DNA of 64,000 bases from contig JAUZVC010000001.1 in NCBI GenBank assembly GCA_031844405.1, positions 124,001-188,000 of the forward strand, read 5' to 3'. How positions within the stretch are numbered: position 1 is the first letter of the stretch; each line of letters begins with the position of its first letter. The position numbers were made by a program, and so were the translations under genes. This document shows, one piece after another, positions 1-7,562 of this stretch. Source of the DNA: Knoellia sp031844405 (lineage in GTDB: Bacteria; Actinomycetota; Actinomycetes; Actinomycetales; Dermatophilaceae). The notes under the pieces were generated by a model, which saw only the letters and a program-made list of their open reading frames with translations, ran no database searches and was not told where the DNA came from.

Positions 1-796
1 CGAACGCCCCGAGCGCCTCCTCGTGGTCTGACGGGTCGCTGTCGGCCGGCACCTCGAAGACGGGCACGAGCAGTCCACACGCCCGGAAGGCGCCGAGCAG
101 CCGGGTGCCGTCACCGAGGCTGGACTCGGCGGCCGCGTGCAGCCGGGCGAGGGCGTCGGTCGCGGTGTCCTCGTCGTCGGGCAGGACGAGGCGGATGTAG
201 GTGCGCTCGCCGATCCGGACCCAGTAGGCCGACGGCAGCGCCGACATGCGGCGGGTCGGGACGACGGACTCGTTGGCGCGGTCGAGCGAGGCCTGACCCT
301 CCTCGTCGAGCTCCTGCCCCTCGACCCAGAAGTCGAAGCCCTCGTGCACGACGAACTCCAGCGGCTCGCTCGTGTCGAGCAGGTCCTGCAGCCGCGGCGT
401 CTCGGCGGTGGCGGCGGGGACGTGCTGCACCGCGCTGCCCGGCTCGACGGCAGCACCGGCGAGGAGCTGCGCAGCAAGGTCACGGCTCGGGTCGCCCGTC
501 GAGGAGCCGGACTGCGTGCCGATGAGGACGGTGCCGTCGGCGCGGTGCAGCGCCGGCCACGCCATCGGCAGCACGGTCGCGACGGTCGCACCCTCGACGC
601 CCTCGGGCGCCTTGCCCTCGGCGAACCGGACGGCCACCGTGGCCGCGGGCAGGATCTCGCGGATCGCCACCCACTCGGTCTCCTGCGGAAGCCCCTCGAA
701 GGGACGGTTCACGTAGGGGACGGCCGCCGTGCGCTGCCTCCTCGAGGGAGCGCCCTGGTCGTCGGTGGTCCTGCGTCGTCGCGAAGCCTTGCCCAT
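1..796 (-). CDS. DUF5926 family protein (3' end outside window)
   Basis: The minus-strand frame from the ATG at 796 stays open to the window edge (265 codons visible), so the C-terminus is missing. The segment beginning NRPFEGLPQETEWVAIREIL, followed by a TVLPMAWPAL block and the LHAAAESSLGDGTRLLG block, is the pattern I know from actinobacterial DUF5926 proteins. Many relatives carry an N-terminal zinc-binding SEC-C motif (CPCGSG...). It is absent here, and the N-terminus is instead a short basic stretch (MGKASRRRRT). The function is unknown; the family is cytosolic and not a membrane protein. Its promoter region must lie in 797-1091, which holds three tandem hairpin repeats. Family assignment is fairly sure, function is not. 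Confidence 0.75.
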   Translation of the reverse strand, partial: MGKASRRRRTTDDQGAPSRRQRTAAVPYVNRPFEGLPQETEWVAIREILPAATVAVRFAEGKAPEGVEGATVATVLPMAWPALHRADGTVLIGTQSGSSTGDPSRDLAAQLLAGAAVEPGSAVQHVPAATAETPRLQDLLDTSEPLEFVVHEGFDFWVEGQELDEEGQASLDRANESVVPTRRMSALPSAYWVRIGERTYIRLVLPDDEDTATDALARLHAAAESSLGDGTRLLGAFRACGLLVPVFEVPADSDPSDHEEALGAF

Positions 797-894
797 GGGC
801 GTCAGCGTAATGGTGGCGCGAACCTCCTCCTTGCAGGCGTCACCACAACGGCAGGTCCGCGATCATCCCGACGCGCGACCCGGCATACCTCCGC

Positions 895-1062
895 TTGCGT
901 CCGCACCTGTGGTGGGTATGCCGTGATCTCGCCGGACGCAAGCACCTCACCTGACGTTGCGTCCGCAAGGGTGGTGGGTATGCCGTGATCTCGCCGGACG
1001 CAAGCACCTCACCTGCCGTTGCGTCCGCAACTCTGGTGGGTATGCCGTGAACTCGCCGGACG
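895..1062. repeat. Three tandem 62-bp repeats, each with an internal inverted repeat
   Basis: TTGCGTCCGCA recurs at 895, 957 and 1019, an exact 62-bp period. Each unit runs through TGGTGGGTATGCCGTGA and ends in GCCGGACG; the third copy diverges after about 1062. Copy one can fold, because CTTGCGTCCG (894-903) is complementary to CGGACGCAAG (933-942). Each unit contains one GTATGCCG octamer. The array lies between the 3' end of the anti-sigma-type kinase gene and the 5' end of the DUF5926 gene, both on the minus strand, so it could be a terminator series, a regulatory leader, or a neutral tandem duplication. No spacers vary between units, so it is not CRISPR. Confidence 0.85.
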
Positions 1063-1091
1063 TTGCCGGCGCACCCTCGTGTTCGGGAACG

Positions 1092-1553
1092 TCAGGTGGC
1101 GCGGCGACGGCTCGGGCCGCCCATGGCCGCCCAGACGACCTGGCCGCCCTTGTCCTCGCCGACCCCCCACTCGTGGGCGAGCGAGCGGACGATGCGCAAC
1201 CCTCGGCCGCTCGTCAGCCACACGGCCGCGGGTGCGGGGAGCGGGGTGCTCTCGCCACCGCCGTCGGTGACCTCGATCTCGACGACCTCGCCGCGGACCT
1301 TCCAGCGAACCCGCAGGCAGCCGTCCTGGAGCGGGCGGGCGTGGCGGATGGCGTTGGTCATGAGCTCGGAGACGACGATCTCGGACTCGTCGATCGTCTG
1401 CTCCGCGAGGTCGCGGGCGCGCAGGTCGGCCACGACGGCCTTGCGTACGCGTGTCACGGTCGAGGGCCCCCAGGGCGCGCGGATGGTGCGCACCTGTCCC
1501 TGGCCGATGGTCCCGCCGAACTCGTCGAGCTCGGGCTCGTTCTTTGAGGTCAC
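1092..1553 (-). CDS. ATP-binding anti-sigma-factor-type protein (HATPase_c_2)
   Basis: A 153-residue cytosolic protein of the RsbW/SpoIIAB-like GHKL ATPase family. The N-box (ELMTNAIRHA), the G1-type EVTDGGG and the G2-type SGRGLRIVRSLA segment are all present in order, spanning roughly residues 60-140. Such single-domain actinobacterial proteins bind ATP and sequester or phosphorylate sigma or anti-anti-sigma factors. No partner STAS-domain or sigma gene of the SigB type is adjacent, so the target cannot be named. The C-terminus is short and basic. Nine bases separate its start from the 3' end of the upstream phosphodiesterase gene (stop at 1563), so the two probably share a transcript. Confidence 0.8.
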   Translation of the reverse strand: MTSKNEPELDEFGGTIGQGQVRTIRAPWGPSTVTRVRKAVVADLRARDLAEQTIDESEIVVSELMTNAIRHARPLQDGCLRVRWKVRGEVVEIEVTDGGGESTPLPAPAAVWLTSGRGLRIVRSLAHEWGVGEDKGGQVVWAAMGGPSRRRAT

Positions 1554-1562
1554 GCGGGGACT

Positions 1563-2393
1563 CTAACCCAGCAGGCCCAGCACGTCCCCGGGCCGATCGC
1601 TGATGATGACGTCGACTCCGAGGTCGGCACATCTGCGCACGTCATCGGGCTCGTTGACCGTCCAGACATAGACCTCGTGACCCCGCCGCTGGTGCGCGCG
1701 CACGACCGACGGCGTGCGGCGCACGATCCGGACGTCGAGTCCGATGATGTTGACGCCCCGCGGCAGGGACCCGTCCCACGAGAACCGCGGCGCCGACGCC
1801 TCGACGAGATAGACGAGCGGCACCTGCGGTGCGAGCCCGCGCATCCGCATGAGCGCGAGGATCGAGAACGACATGACGCGCACGTGCGGCAGCTGCGGCA
1901 GGTCGCCGCTCGTCAGGCCGAGGTCGCGCAGGACGGTGACCAGCTGGCGCTCGACGAGCCCGCCGTAGCGCGTCGGGTGCTTGGTCTCGATGAGGGTGAG
2001 CAGTGGCTGGTGCTGGGTGACGAGCGAGTCGAGGAGGCGGCGCAGGGTGAGCAGGCGCCCCCGCTCGGGGTCGGCGTCCGCGTCCTCCTTGGACGAGCCG
2101 TCGTCGAGCGCCTTCCAGCTCGCCCAGTCGAGCTCCTCGAGACGCGCGAGCTCGAGCGTCGAGATGACGCCGTTGCCGTTGCTCGTGCGGTCGACCCGGC
2201 GGTCGTGGACGCAGACGAGGTGGTGGTCGGCGGTGAGCCGGACGTCACACTCGATGCCGTCGACGCCGTGCGAGTAGGCCCGGGTGTAGGCCGCGAGCGT
2301 GTGCTCGGGCTCCTCGGCGCTCGCCCCGCGGTGGGCGACGACGCGAGGTCGCCCGCGGTCCCCCGGTGGGGGCCCAGCCGCACGCGCCTCCAT
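1563..2393 (-). CDS. Glycerophosphodiester phosphodiesterase (GDPD family)
   Basis: A TIM-barrel enzyme that hydrolyses glycerophosphodiesters to glycerol-3-phosphate and an alcohol. The family signature is clear: VVAHRGASAEEPEHTLAAY at the N-terminus, then the metal-binding GIECDVRLTADHHLVCVHD block (E-x-D and H) and LTLIETKHP; the C-terminus has VYVWTVNEP and GVDVIISDRPG. The frame stays open 25 codons further upstream, but the ATG at 2393 follows a strong GGGGGG ribosome site and gives a normal start about 17 residues before the HRG motif. No signal peptide or membrane anchor is visible, so it should be cytosolic. It is divergent from the sigma-factor gene at 2470. Confidence 0.85.
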   Translation of the reverse strand: MEARAAGPPPGDRGRPRVVAHRGASAEEPEHTLAAYTRAYSHGVDGIECDVRLTADHHLVCVHDRRVDRTSNGNGVISTLELARLEELDWASWKALDDGSSKEDADADPERGRLLTLRRLLDSLVTQHQPLLTLIETKHPTRYGGLVERQLVTVLRDLGLTSGDLPQLPHVRVMSFSILALMRMRGLAPQVPLVYLVEASAPRFSWDGSLPRGVNIIGLDVRIVRRTPSVVRAHQRRGHEVYVWTVNEPDDVRRCADLGVDVIISDRPGDVLGLLG

Positions 2394-2469
2394 CCCCCCA
2401 TCGTGGCAGCGCCCGCACCTCCGCAGCAGCAGCGACTCACAGACTGACACGGCATACCGTTCAACCATC

Positions 2470-2949
2470 GTGAGCCTGCCGCCCTTCCAGAGCCTCGTCG
2501 ACGCGCACTGGCGCGACGTCGGCCGGCTCGCCCACGCCCTCGCCGGCCCGACCCTCGGCGACGACGTCGCGCAGCAGGCGTGGGTGCAGGCACTCGCCGC
2601 CTACCCGCGGCTCACGTCGGCGCGCAACCTGCGCGGCTGGCTGCTCACGATCACCCACCGCTGCGCGATGGACGCCCACCGCGCCGCCCGCCGCACCACG
2701 CCGCACGACGACCCCGCCTCGCTCGCCGCGGCGCCGGTCGTCGACGGGCCGGCCGCCCCCGACGACGGGCTCTGGGGCCGCGTCGGCGCGCTGCCGGAGC
2801 GCCAGCGCGAGGCGGTCGTCCTCAAGTACGTCGCCGACCTCGACCACCGCGCCGTCGCCGCGACCCTCGGCACGACCCCCGCGATGAGCCGCCGGCTCGT
2901 GTCCGACGCCCTCGCCACCCTGCGACTCGACCTGGAGGACCTGCGATGA
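2470..2949 (+). CDS. Small ECF-like RNA polymerase sigma factor
   Basis: A 159-residue sigma-70-type protein. Region 2 is seen as DDVAQQAWVQALAAYPRL followed by RNLRGWLLTITHRCAMDAHR (2.3-2.4). Region 4 is seen as LPERQREAVVLKYVADLDHRA plus a recognition helix around TPAMSRRLVSDALATL. The GTG start at 2470 is the only one close to region 2, and the frame upstream reads through non-homologous sequence. The next gene, a DNA-repair methyltransferase, starts inside its stop codon (ATGA overlap), so the two are translated as a pair. The sigma factor may direct its own operon in response to alkylation damage; this is inference from adjacency. No anti-sigma gene is next to it. Confidence 0.85.
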   Translation: MSLPPFQSLVDAHWRDVGRLAHALAGPTLGDDVAQQAWVQALAAYPRLTSARNLRGWLLTITHRCAMDAHRAARRTTPHDDPASLAAAPVVDGPAAPDDGLWGRVGALPERQREAVVLKYVADLDHRAVAATLGTTPAMSRRLVSDALATLRLDLEDLR

Positions 2950-3542
2950 CCACCAGCCCCTTCGAGGACTTCGCGCCCGCCGTGCGCCGGCCCGTGCTGC
3001 CGGAGACCGACGTCTCGTATGCCGTCGAGGACACCCCCGTGGGCCGCCTCCTCCTCGCGGTGCGCGAGGACGGCCGGCTCGTGACGTCCGCCTACGTTCC
3101 CGGCGAGGCCGAGGAGTCCGCGTGGCTCCAGCGCCTGGCCGACCACGTCTCGCCACGGGTCCTGCGCCACGCGAAGCCGCTCGACACCGCGCGACGCGAG
3201 CTCACGGCATACCTCTCGGGGAAGGCGACCGGGTTCTCGGTGCCGGTCGACCTCGTCCTCGCGAGCGACTTCCAGCGGTCGGTCCTCACCGGGCTCGCGG
3301 GGACGGTGGGCTACGGCGCGTCGACGACCTACGGCGAGCTCGCCGGGGCGATCGAGCGGCCGGGCGCCTCGCGGGCGGTCGGGACCGCGCTCGGCGCGAA
3401 CCCGGTCTGCGTCTTCGTGCCGTGCCACCGCGTGCTCCCGGCCGGCGGTTCCGTGGGTGGTCGCGTCGGTGGGTATGCCGGCGGGCCGGCTGCCAAGGCG
3501 TTCCTCCTCGCGCTCGAGGCACGGACCGCTCGGAACGCGTGA
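2946..3542 (+). CDS. ogt: Methylated-DNA--protein-cysteine methyltransferase
   Basis: A suicide repair protein that transfers the alkyl group of O6-alkylguanine to its own cysteine. The active site FVPCHRVLPAGG is intact, with Cys in PCHRV. It is preceded by the DNA-binding helix region VGYGASTTYGELA and the arginine finger segment ASRAVGTALGANP. At 198 residues it has an N-terminal domain of about 90 residues, typical for Ogt-type proteins without an Ada regulatory domain. It overlaps the sigma-factor gene by four bases. Symbol is by family; ogt and mgt-type names are both used. Confidence 0.92.
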   Translation: MTTSPFEDFAPAVRRPVLPETDVSYAVEDTPVGRLLLAVREDGRLVTSAYVPGEAEESAWLQRLADHVSPRVLRHAKPLDTARRELTAYLSGKATGFSVPVDLVLASDFQRSVLTGLAGTVGYGASTTYGELAGAIERPGASRAVGTALGANPVCVFVPCHRVLPAGGSVGGRVGGYAGGPAAKAFLLALEARTARNA

Positions 3543-3586
3543 CCGGGTCGAACCACGAGGTGATGGCCCGTTCGGCCTCGCGGGCG

Positions 3587-3592
3587 TACTCT
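3587..3592 (+). promoter_or_regulatory. TACTCT -10-like element of the CarH-like gene, suggesting a leaderless mRNA
   Basis: TACTCT at 3587-3592 fits the actinobacterial TANNNT -10 consensus and ends nine bases before the ATG at 3602. No Shine-Dalgarno sequence precedes that ATG (CTGGACAAACC), so transcription starting at or next to the ATG would give a leaderless message, which is common in actinobacteria. No good -35 is visible. This is a reading of consensus only. Confidence 0.4.
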
Positions 3593-3601
3593 GGACAAAC
3601 C

Positions 3602-4555
3602 ATGTACACGATCAAGCGAGCGGCGGAGCTCACCGGCATCGGGCTGCCGACGCTGCGCGCGTGGGAGCGCCGCTACGGCGTGGTCTCACCGGTGCGTTCG
3701 GAGGGCCACTACCGGCTCTACTCCGACTCCGACGTGCGGGCGCTGTCGATCATGGCGGCGCTCGTCGCCGACGGGTGGACGGCCAGTGAGGCCGCGGCCG
3801 AGACCAAGCGCAGGGTCGCCGGCTCCGACGGGGTGCAGAGGTCGACCGCCGACTCCTCGCTCGTCGACGCCGAGGCGACCGAGCCCGAGGGGCTCGACGA
3901 GGTCCTTGCCGCCGCGCGCGACCTCGACGCCCAGCGGTTGGGGCGCGCCCTCGACCGCGGGCTCGCCGGCGTGGTGGGCGACTCGGGCAGCGGGGGCGAC
4001 GGAGGTGAGGGCCGGTTGGTCAACTTCACCCGGGTCGCCCACGAGTGGCTGCTGCCCGTCCTCTTCGCGGTGGGAGGTGCGTGGGCCGACGGCCGGATCA
4101 CCCCGGCGGGCGAGCACCTCGTGAGCAACGCCGTCCAGCGACGGCTCGCCGCGCTCTACGACGCGGAGCCCAGGACGACCGACGGGCCGCTCGTCGTGCT
4201 CGCGCTGCCGGCGGGCGCACGCCACGAGCTCGGCCTCCTCGCCTTCGCCGTGGGCGCCCGGCGGGCCGGTCTGCGCACTGCCTACCTCGGTGCCGACCTG
4301 CCCGCCCAGGACTGGGTGACCGCGGTCGCGGGCCGCCACGCGGGTGCGGCGGTGCTGTCGGTTCCGCGCCAGGCCGACGTCGCCGGCGCGCAGGCGGTCA
4401 TCGACCGGCTCCGGGCCGAGGCACCCGAAGCCGTGGTCGCGGTCGGCGGACGCCACCAGGACGAGACCCACGGCGCCCTGCTCCTCGGCCACGACCTCAA
4501 GGACGGTGTCGAGGCACTGCGCACCTCGCTCGAGGGTGCGCCCGTCCCCCTCTGA
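3602..4555 (+). CDS. CarH/LitR-like MerR regulator with B12-binding photoreceptor domain
   Basis: 317 residues. An N-terminal MerR winged helix (MYTIKRAAELTGIGLPTLRA, then WERRYGVVSPVRSEGHYRLY) is followed by a helical cap and a cobalamin-binding Rossmann domain. The cap carries Trp161 with Glu171-His172 exactly ten residues on, the W-x9-EH signature that contacts adenosylcobalamin in CarH. His208, in ARHELG, occupies the place of the lower axial ligand. Known CarH proteins bind operators as B12 tetramers in the dark and fall off in light, de-repressing photoprotection genes. A photolyase gene lies 16.6 kb away (21167) and is a candidate target. The acidic linker around residues 75-130 is longer than usual. 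Confidence 0.85.
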   Translation: MYTIKRAAELTGIGLPTLRAWERRYGVVSPVRSEGHYRLYSDSDVRALSIMAALVADGWTASEAAAETKRRVAGSDGVQRSTADSSLVDAEATEPEGLDEVLAAARDLDAQRLGRALDRGLAGVVGDSGSGGDGGEGRLVNFTRVAHEWLLPVLFAVGGAWADGRITPAGEHLVSNAVQRRLAALYDAEPRTTDGPLVVLALPAGARHELGLLAFAVGARRAGLRTAYLGADLPAQDWVTAVAGRHAGAAVLSVPRQADVAGAQAVIDRLRAEAPEAVVAVGGRHQDETHGALLLGHDLKDGVEALRTSLEGAPVPL

Positions 4556-4584
4556 CGTCCGTGGGCGTCTGACGTCCGTGGGCG
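4551..4584 (+). repeat. Perfect 17-bp tandem duplication covering a stop codon
   Basis: TCTGACGTCCGTGGGCG occurs at 4551-4567 and immediately again at 4568-4584. The first copy contains the TGA stop of the CarH-like gene, so the stop and its 3' context are duplicated. It probably arose by slippage or recombination; no function is evident. Confidence 0.9.
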
Positions 4585-4604
4585 TGGCGAGCCGGACAGC
4601 AGGA

Positions 4605-4642
4605 CGCCGCCCCTCACCCGACTGTTTGAGTGAGGGGCGGCG
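4605..4642. terminator. Bidirectional hairpin terminator between convergent genes
   Basis: A perfect 13-bp inverted repeat (CGCCGCCCCTCAC at 4605-4617, complement at 4630-4642) with a 12-base loop containing GTTT. It sits between the 3' ends of the CarH-like gene and the small secreted-protein gene. There is no U-tract, as is usual for actinobacterial terminators. Confidence 0.75.
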
Positions 4643-4678
4643 CTGGCAGCCCGGAGCGTGCGGGAAGGGGCGACCCGC

Positions 4679-4987
4679 TCAGCACCAGGGGTAGATGAAC
4701 AGGCTGTCGTCACCCGCGCGGTGGTCGGCGAGGACGACACTCAGCGGCAGCGGGTCCGGCAGGGAGGCGACGTCGGTGCCCGCGCGGGGAGCGACGCCGA
4801 CGCTCACCGCGGTCGCGATGGGCAGGCCGCCCTTGGCAACGGCCGGCAGGAGGCCCGCCTCCTTGAGGACGGCGAGGCCGGCACGCTGGCACGCGGTGTC
4901 CGGGGCGGCGCTGGCGGTGGGGGCGGACACGACGGTCACAGCGAGGGCGGCGGCTCCGGCGGCGGCGGTGGCGACGAGCTTCTTCAT
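4679..4987 (-). CDS. Small secreted protein of unknown function
   Basis: 102 residues beginning MKKLVATAAAGAAALAVT, a standard Sec signal peptide with a likely cleavage after ASA around residue 27. The ATG at 4987 is chosen because AGGAGG lies 5 bases upstream; the frame extends further but without a site. The mature part is about 75 residues with a Cys near its start and a Cys as the very last residue (YPWC), so one disulfide is possible. It has no family I recognise. Weak similarity in style to mycobacterial and streptomycete small exported proteins is not evidence of homology. Confidence 0.7.
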   Translation of the reverse strand: MKKLVATAAAGAAALAVTVVSAPTASAAPDTACQRAGLAVLKEAGLLPAVAKGGLPIATAVSVGVAPRAGTDVASLPDPLPLSVVLADHRAGDDSLFIYPWC

Positions 4988-5110
4988 GACTTCCTCCTGT
5001 AGGGGGTGGGCCCTGAGGGGGTGTGGGGCCTCGCCGACCACACAACTCGCCTGTGGAAGGTTTGTCAAGGGTTTGTACAAGGTTGTCCGCCGAGCGGTCG
5101 CCGGCCCCGG

Positions 5111-5479
5111 TCAGCCCCGGGGGAGGTCCGGTCCGTCGATGTCGTAGCCGCCGAGCAGCTTGGCCATGGCGAGGTGGGGCCTGGCCTCCTCGTGCCGGCT
5201 CTGGCGCTGGAGCGTACGGCCGAGCAGGAGGAGCGCGTAGTGGTCATCGCGGTGGTCGACGAGCATCGCCCGCAGGATCTCCTCGGCCCGGGCGAGCTGG
5301 GCCGAGTGGTAGTAGGAGCGCGCGAGGTAGAGCCGGAGCTCGGTCGTCCCGTGCAGCGGCGGCTCCAGCGCCGACCGGTCGACGAGCTCGGCGAAGATGA
5401 CCGCCGCCTCCTTGTACTCCCCCAGCTCGAACCTCCTGCGGGCGCGCTCGTAGTCGGCGGCGAAGGCGTTCTCGGTCAT
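5111..5479 (-). CDS. Tetratricopeptide-repeat protein
   Basis: 122 residues, all helical. Two to three TPR-like units are visible: FELGEYKEAAVIFAELV, RLYLARSYYHSAQLARAEEI and YALLLLGRTLQRQSRHEEAR, each with the small-residue/aromatic spacing of TPRs. TPR proteins are binding scaffolds; no enzymatic motif and no signal peptide are present, so it is probably cytosolic. It reads away from the acyl-CoA dehydrogenase gene (same strand, 87 bp upstream), and a GGAGGG ribosome site precedes the ATG at 5479. Its partner is unknown. Confidence 0.8.
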   Translation of the reverse strand: MTENAFAADYERARRRFELGEYKEAAVIFAELVDRSALEPPLHGTTELRLYLARSYYHSAQLARAEEILRAMLVDHRDDHYALLLLGRTLQRQSRHEEARPHLAMAKLLGGYDIDGPDLPRG

Positions 5480-5498
5480 CGTTCCCTCCTCGATGCCT

Positions 5499-5510
5499 GC
5501 CGCTAGCGGC
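5499..5510. repeat. 12-bp perfect palindrome upstream of the TPR gene
   Basis: GCCGCTAGCGGC at 5499-5510 lies 20 bases before the TPR-gene start. It has CTAG at its centre, and two more CTAG tetramers follow within 25 bases (5513, 5526). CTAG is rare in bacterial DNA, so the cluster stands out. It could be an operator or the base of a leader hairpin; neither is shown. Confidence 0.5.
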
Positions 5511-5566
5511 TTCTAGCAGAAGGCCTAGACACTGCTATCCGGTCCAATCGAGCCCCGGATGCCCCT

Positions 5567-6754
5567 TCACCGGAACGCGGGGTGACCGGTGAGGGCCTGG
5601 CCGACAACGAGCTGGTGGACCTCGGATGTTCCCTCGTAGGTGAGGACCGACTCGAGGTTGTTGGCGTGGCGCATCGGCGAGTACTCGAGCGCGATCCCGT
5701 TGGCGCCGAGGATCGTCCGGCACTCGCGGGCGATGGCGATGGCCTCGCGGCAGGAGTTGAGCTTGCCGAGGCTGACCTGCTCGGGGCGCAGGTTGCCCGC
5801 GTCCTTGAGGGCGCCGAGGTGCAGCGCGAGGAGCATGCCCTTGCCGAGCTCCAGGGTCATGTCGGCGAGCTTGGTCTGGGTGATCTGGTAGCCGGCGAGC
5901 GGCTTGTCGAAGATCTCGCGGTCCTGCGCGTAGGCGATGGCCACCTCGAGGCAGTCACGCGCGGCGCCCAGCGCGCCGAACACGATGCCGAAGCGGGCCT
6001 CGGACAGGCACGACAGCGGCCCGGACAGGCCGCGAGCCTCGGGGAGCATGGCCGACGCCGGGAGGCGGACCCCCTCGAGGACGAGCTCGGAGGTGACCGA
6101 CGCACGCAGCGAGAGCTTGCCCTTGATCTCGGGTGCGGAGAAGCCCGGGGTGTCGGTCGGGACGACGAAGCCGCGGACCGTCGAGCCGTCGCTGTCGTCG
6201 GTGCGGGCCCAGACGACGGCGACGTCAGCGACCGAGCCGTTGGTGATCCACATCTTCGAGCCGTCGAGCACCCAGTCGTCACCGTCGCGCCTGGCCCGGG
6301 TCCGCATGCCTGCCGGGTTCGAGCCGAAGTCGGGCTCGGTGAGGCCGAAGCACCCGATCGCCTCGCCTGCCGCCATCCGCGGCAGCCACTCCTGCTTCTG
6401 CTCCTCGCTGCCGAAGCGGTGGACCGCGAACATCGCGAGCGATCCCTGGACGCTCACGAGGCTCCGGATCCCGGAGTCGACCGCTTCCAGCTCCGCACAC
6501 GCAAGGCCGTATGCCGTGGCGCTCGTCCCAGCGCAGCCGTAGCCCTCGAGGTGCATGCCGAGCAGGCCCAGCTCGCCGAACGCCGGCGCGATCTCCCTGA
6601 CGGGCACGGAGCCGGCCTCGAACCAGCCGCTGACGTGAGGTCGCACCTCGGCGTCGAGGAAGGCGCGGACGGTGTCGCGCATGTCGCGGTCGTCGGCCGA
6701 GATCAACCCGTCGATCCCGAAGAGGTCCAGTGGGTGCTGAGCAGCGGCGGCCAT
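5567..6754 (-). CDS. Acyl-CoA dehydrogenase, glutaryl-CoA dehydrogenase type
   Basis: 395 residues, the normal size for the flavoprotein family. GCFGLTEPDFGSNPAGM is the FAD/substrate signature 1, and KMWITNGSVAD is the flavin-contact strand. The C-terminal block around TYEGTSEVHQLVVGQALTG places the catalytic Glu in the position used by glutaryl-CoA and short-chain dehydrogenases. The block around ELEAVDSGIRSLVSVQ also resembles GcdH, which oxidises and decarboxylates glutaryl-CoA to crotonyl-CoA in lysine/tryptophan breakdown. The assignment as GcdH rather than another short-chain enzyme is probable, not certain. The start at 6754 (MAAAAQHPL) was chosen because the upstream frame is non-homologous. 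No electron-transfer flavoprotein gene is adjacent. Confidence 0.82.
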   Translation of the reverse strand: MAAAAQHPLDLFGIDGLISADDRDMRDTVRAFLDAEVRPHVSGWFEAGSVPVREIAPAFGELGLLGMHLEGYGCAGTSATAYGLACAELEAVDSGIRSLVSVQGSLAMFAVHRFGSEEQKQEWLPRMAAGEAIGCFGLTEPDFGSNPAGMRTRARRDGDDWVLDGSKMWITNGSVADVAVVWARTDDSDGSTVRGFVVPTDTPGFSAPEIKGKLSLRASVTSELVLEGVRLPASAMLPEARGLSGPLSCLSEARFGIVFGALGAARDCLEVAIAYAQDREIFDKPLAGYQITQTKLADMTLELGKGMLLALHLGALKDAGNLRPEQVSLGKLNSCREAIAIARECRTILGANGIALEYSPMRHANNLESVLTYEGTSEVHQLVVGQALTGHPAFR

Positions 6755-6856
6755 GCCCGCCAACCTACCCGCGCCCGGCGTCGGGTTACGTTCCTCGCAA
6801 GGCCGGGTAGGAGAGACCCTCAACCAACCGGATGAGCCGGTGGAAGGACGTGGACA

Positions 6857-7483
6857 GTGACAGCCATCCGACGAGCCCTGCTGGGCGTGGACATCCAACG
6901 TGACTTCTGTGAGCAGGGAGCGTTGGCCGTCGAGGGTGGCAACACGGTGGCGACCGCGACGAGGGACTTCCTCCTTGCTCGCCGAGGGGCCTACGCCACC
7001 ACGATCTTCTCGATGGACCACCACAAGGCACCCCCACACACGAACTGCGGGCACTTCGCTCTGGGGACAGAACCCGACTACGTGAGCTCCTGGCCCGTTC
7101 ACTGCGTCCAGGGCACTGACGGGGCGAAGCTGCATCCGGCGATCGAGGAGGTCGAGCACCTGATCGACCACGTCGTCCGCAAGGGTGACGGGACACAGTC
7201 CTACAGCGCCTTCGAGGGAGTCACCGAGGTCGACGGTGCGCCGTCCTCCATCCTCTCGGTCCTGCGGAGCGAGGGCATCACGGACATCGACGTCTGCGGC
7301 CTCGCCACCGACTACTGCGACCTCGCCACGGTGCTGGACGCGCGAGGACTGGGCTTCCAGGTGCGCGTGCTCGTGGACCTGACCGCGGGGGTGGCGCCTG
7401 AGTCCACGCGCGACGCGCTCACCCAGATGCGGCTCGCAGGCGCCACGCTCGTCCCCAGCGCTGAGATCGACGAGGCGACCTGA
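6857..7483 (+). CDS. pncA: Nicotinamidase / isochorismatase-family hydrolase
   Basis: 208 residues. Catalytic Asp in LLGVDIQRDF, Lys in VVRKGDG and Cys in GLATDYCDLATVLDA form the nicotinamidase triad, and the HHKAPPHTNCGHF segment supplies the metal-binding Asp/His residues (MDHH). The enzyme deamidates nicotinamide to nicotinate for NAD salvage in the cytosol. The GTG at 6857 is preceded by GGAAGGA. It stands alone between the divergent dehydrogenase gene and the ABC-F gene. The leader contains the small dyad CCGGATGAGCCGG. Base use is somewhat less GC-rich than the neighbours. Confidence 0.87.
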   Translation: MTAIRRALLGVDIQRDFCEQGALAVEGGNTVATATRDFLLARRGAYATTIFSMDHHKAPPHTNCGHFALGTEPDYVSSWPVHCVQGTDGAKLHPAIEEVEHLIDHVVRKGDGTQSYSAFEGVTEVDGAPSSILSVLRSEGITDIDVCGLATDYCDLATVLDARGLGFQVRVLVDLTAGVAPESTRDALTQMRLAGATLVPSAEIDEAT

Positions 7484-7562
7484 GGTCCTGACTTCGGGCA
7501 GCCCAGGCGCTGCCGGAAACGCAGGTGACGGGACGGCATACGGGCTTGGACAATCGGCTCTC

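Noticed and set aside
137..988. A plus-strand frame across the first gene and the triple repeat
   Set aside because: Opposes the DUF5926 gene; its end runs through the repeats, which explains repeated peptides there.
895..1062. CRISPR array at the triple repeat
   Set aside because: Units are contiguous without distinct spacers, the period is constant with near-identical content, and no cas genes are nearby.
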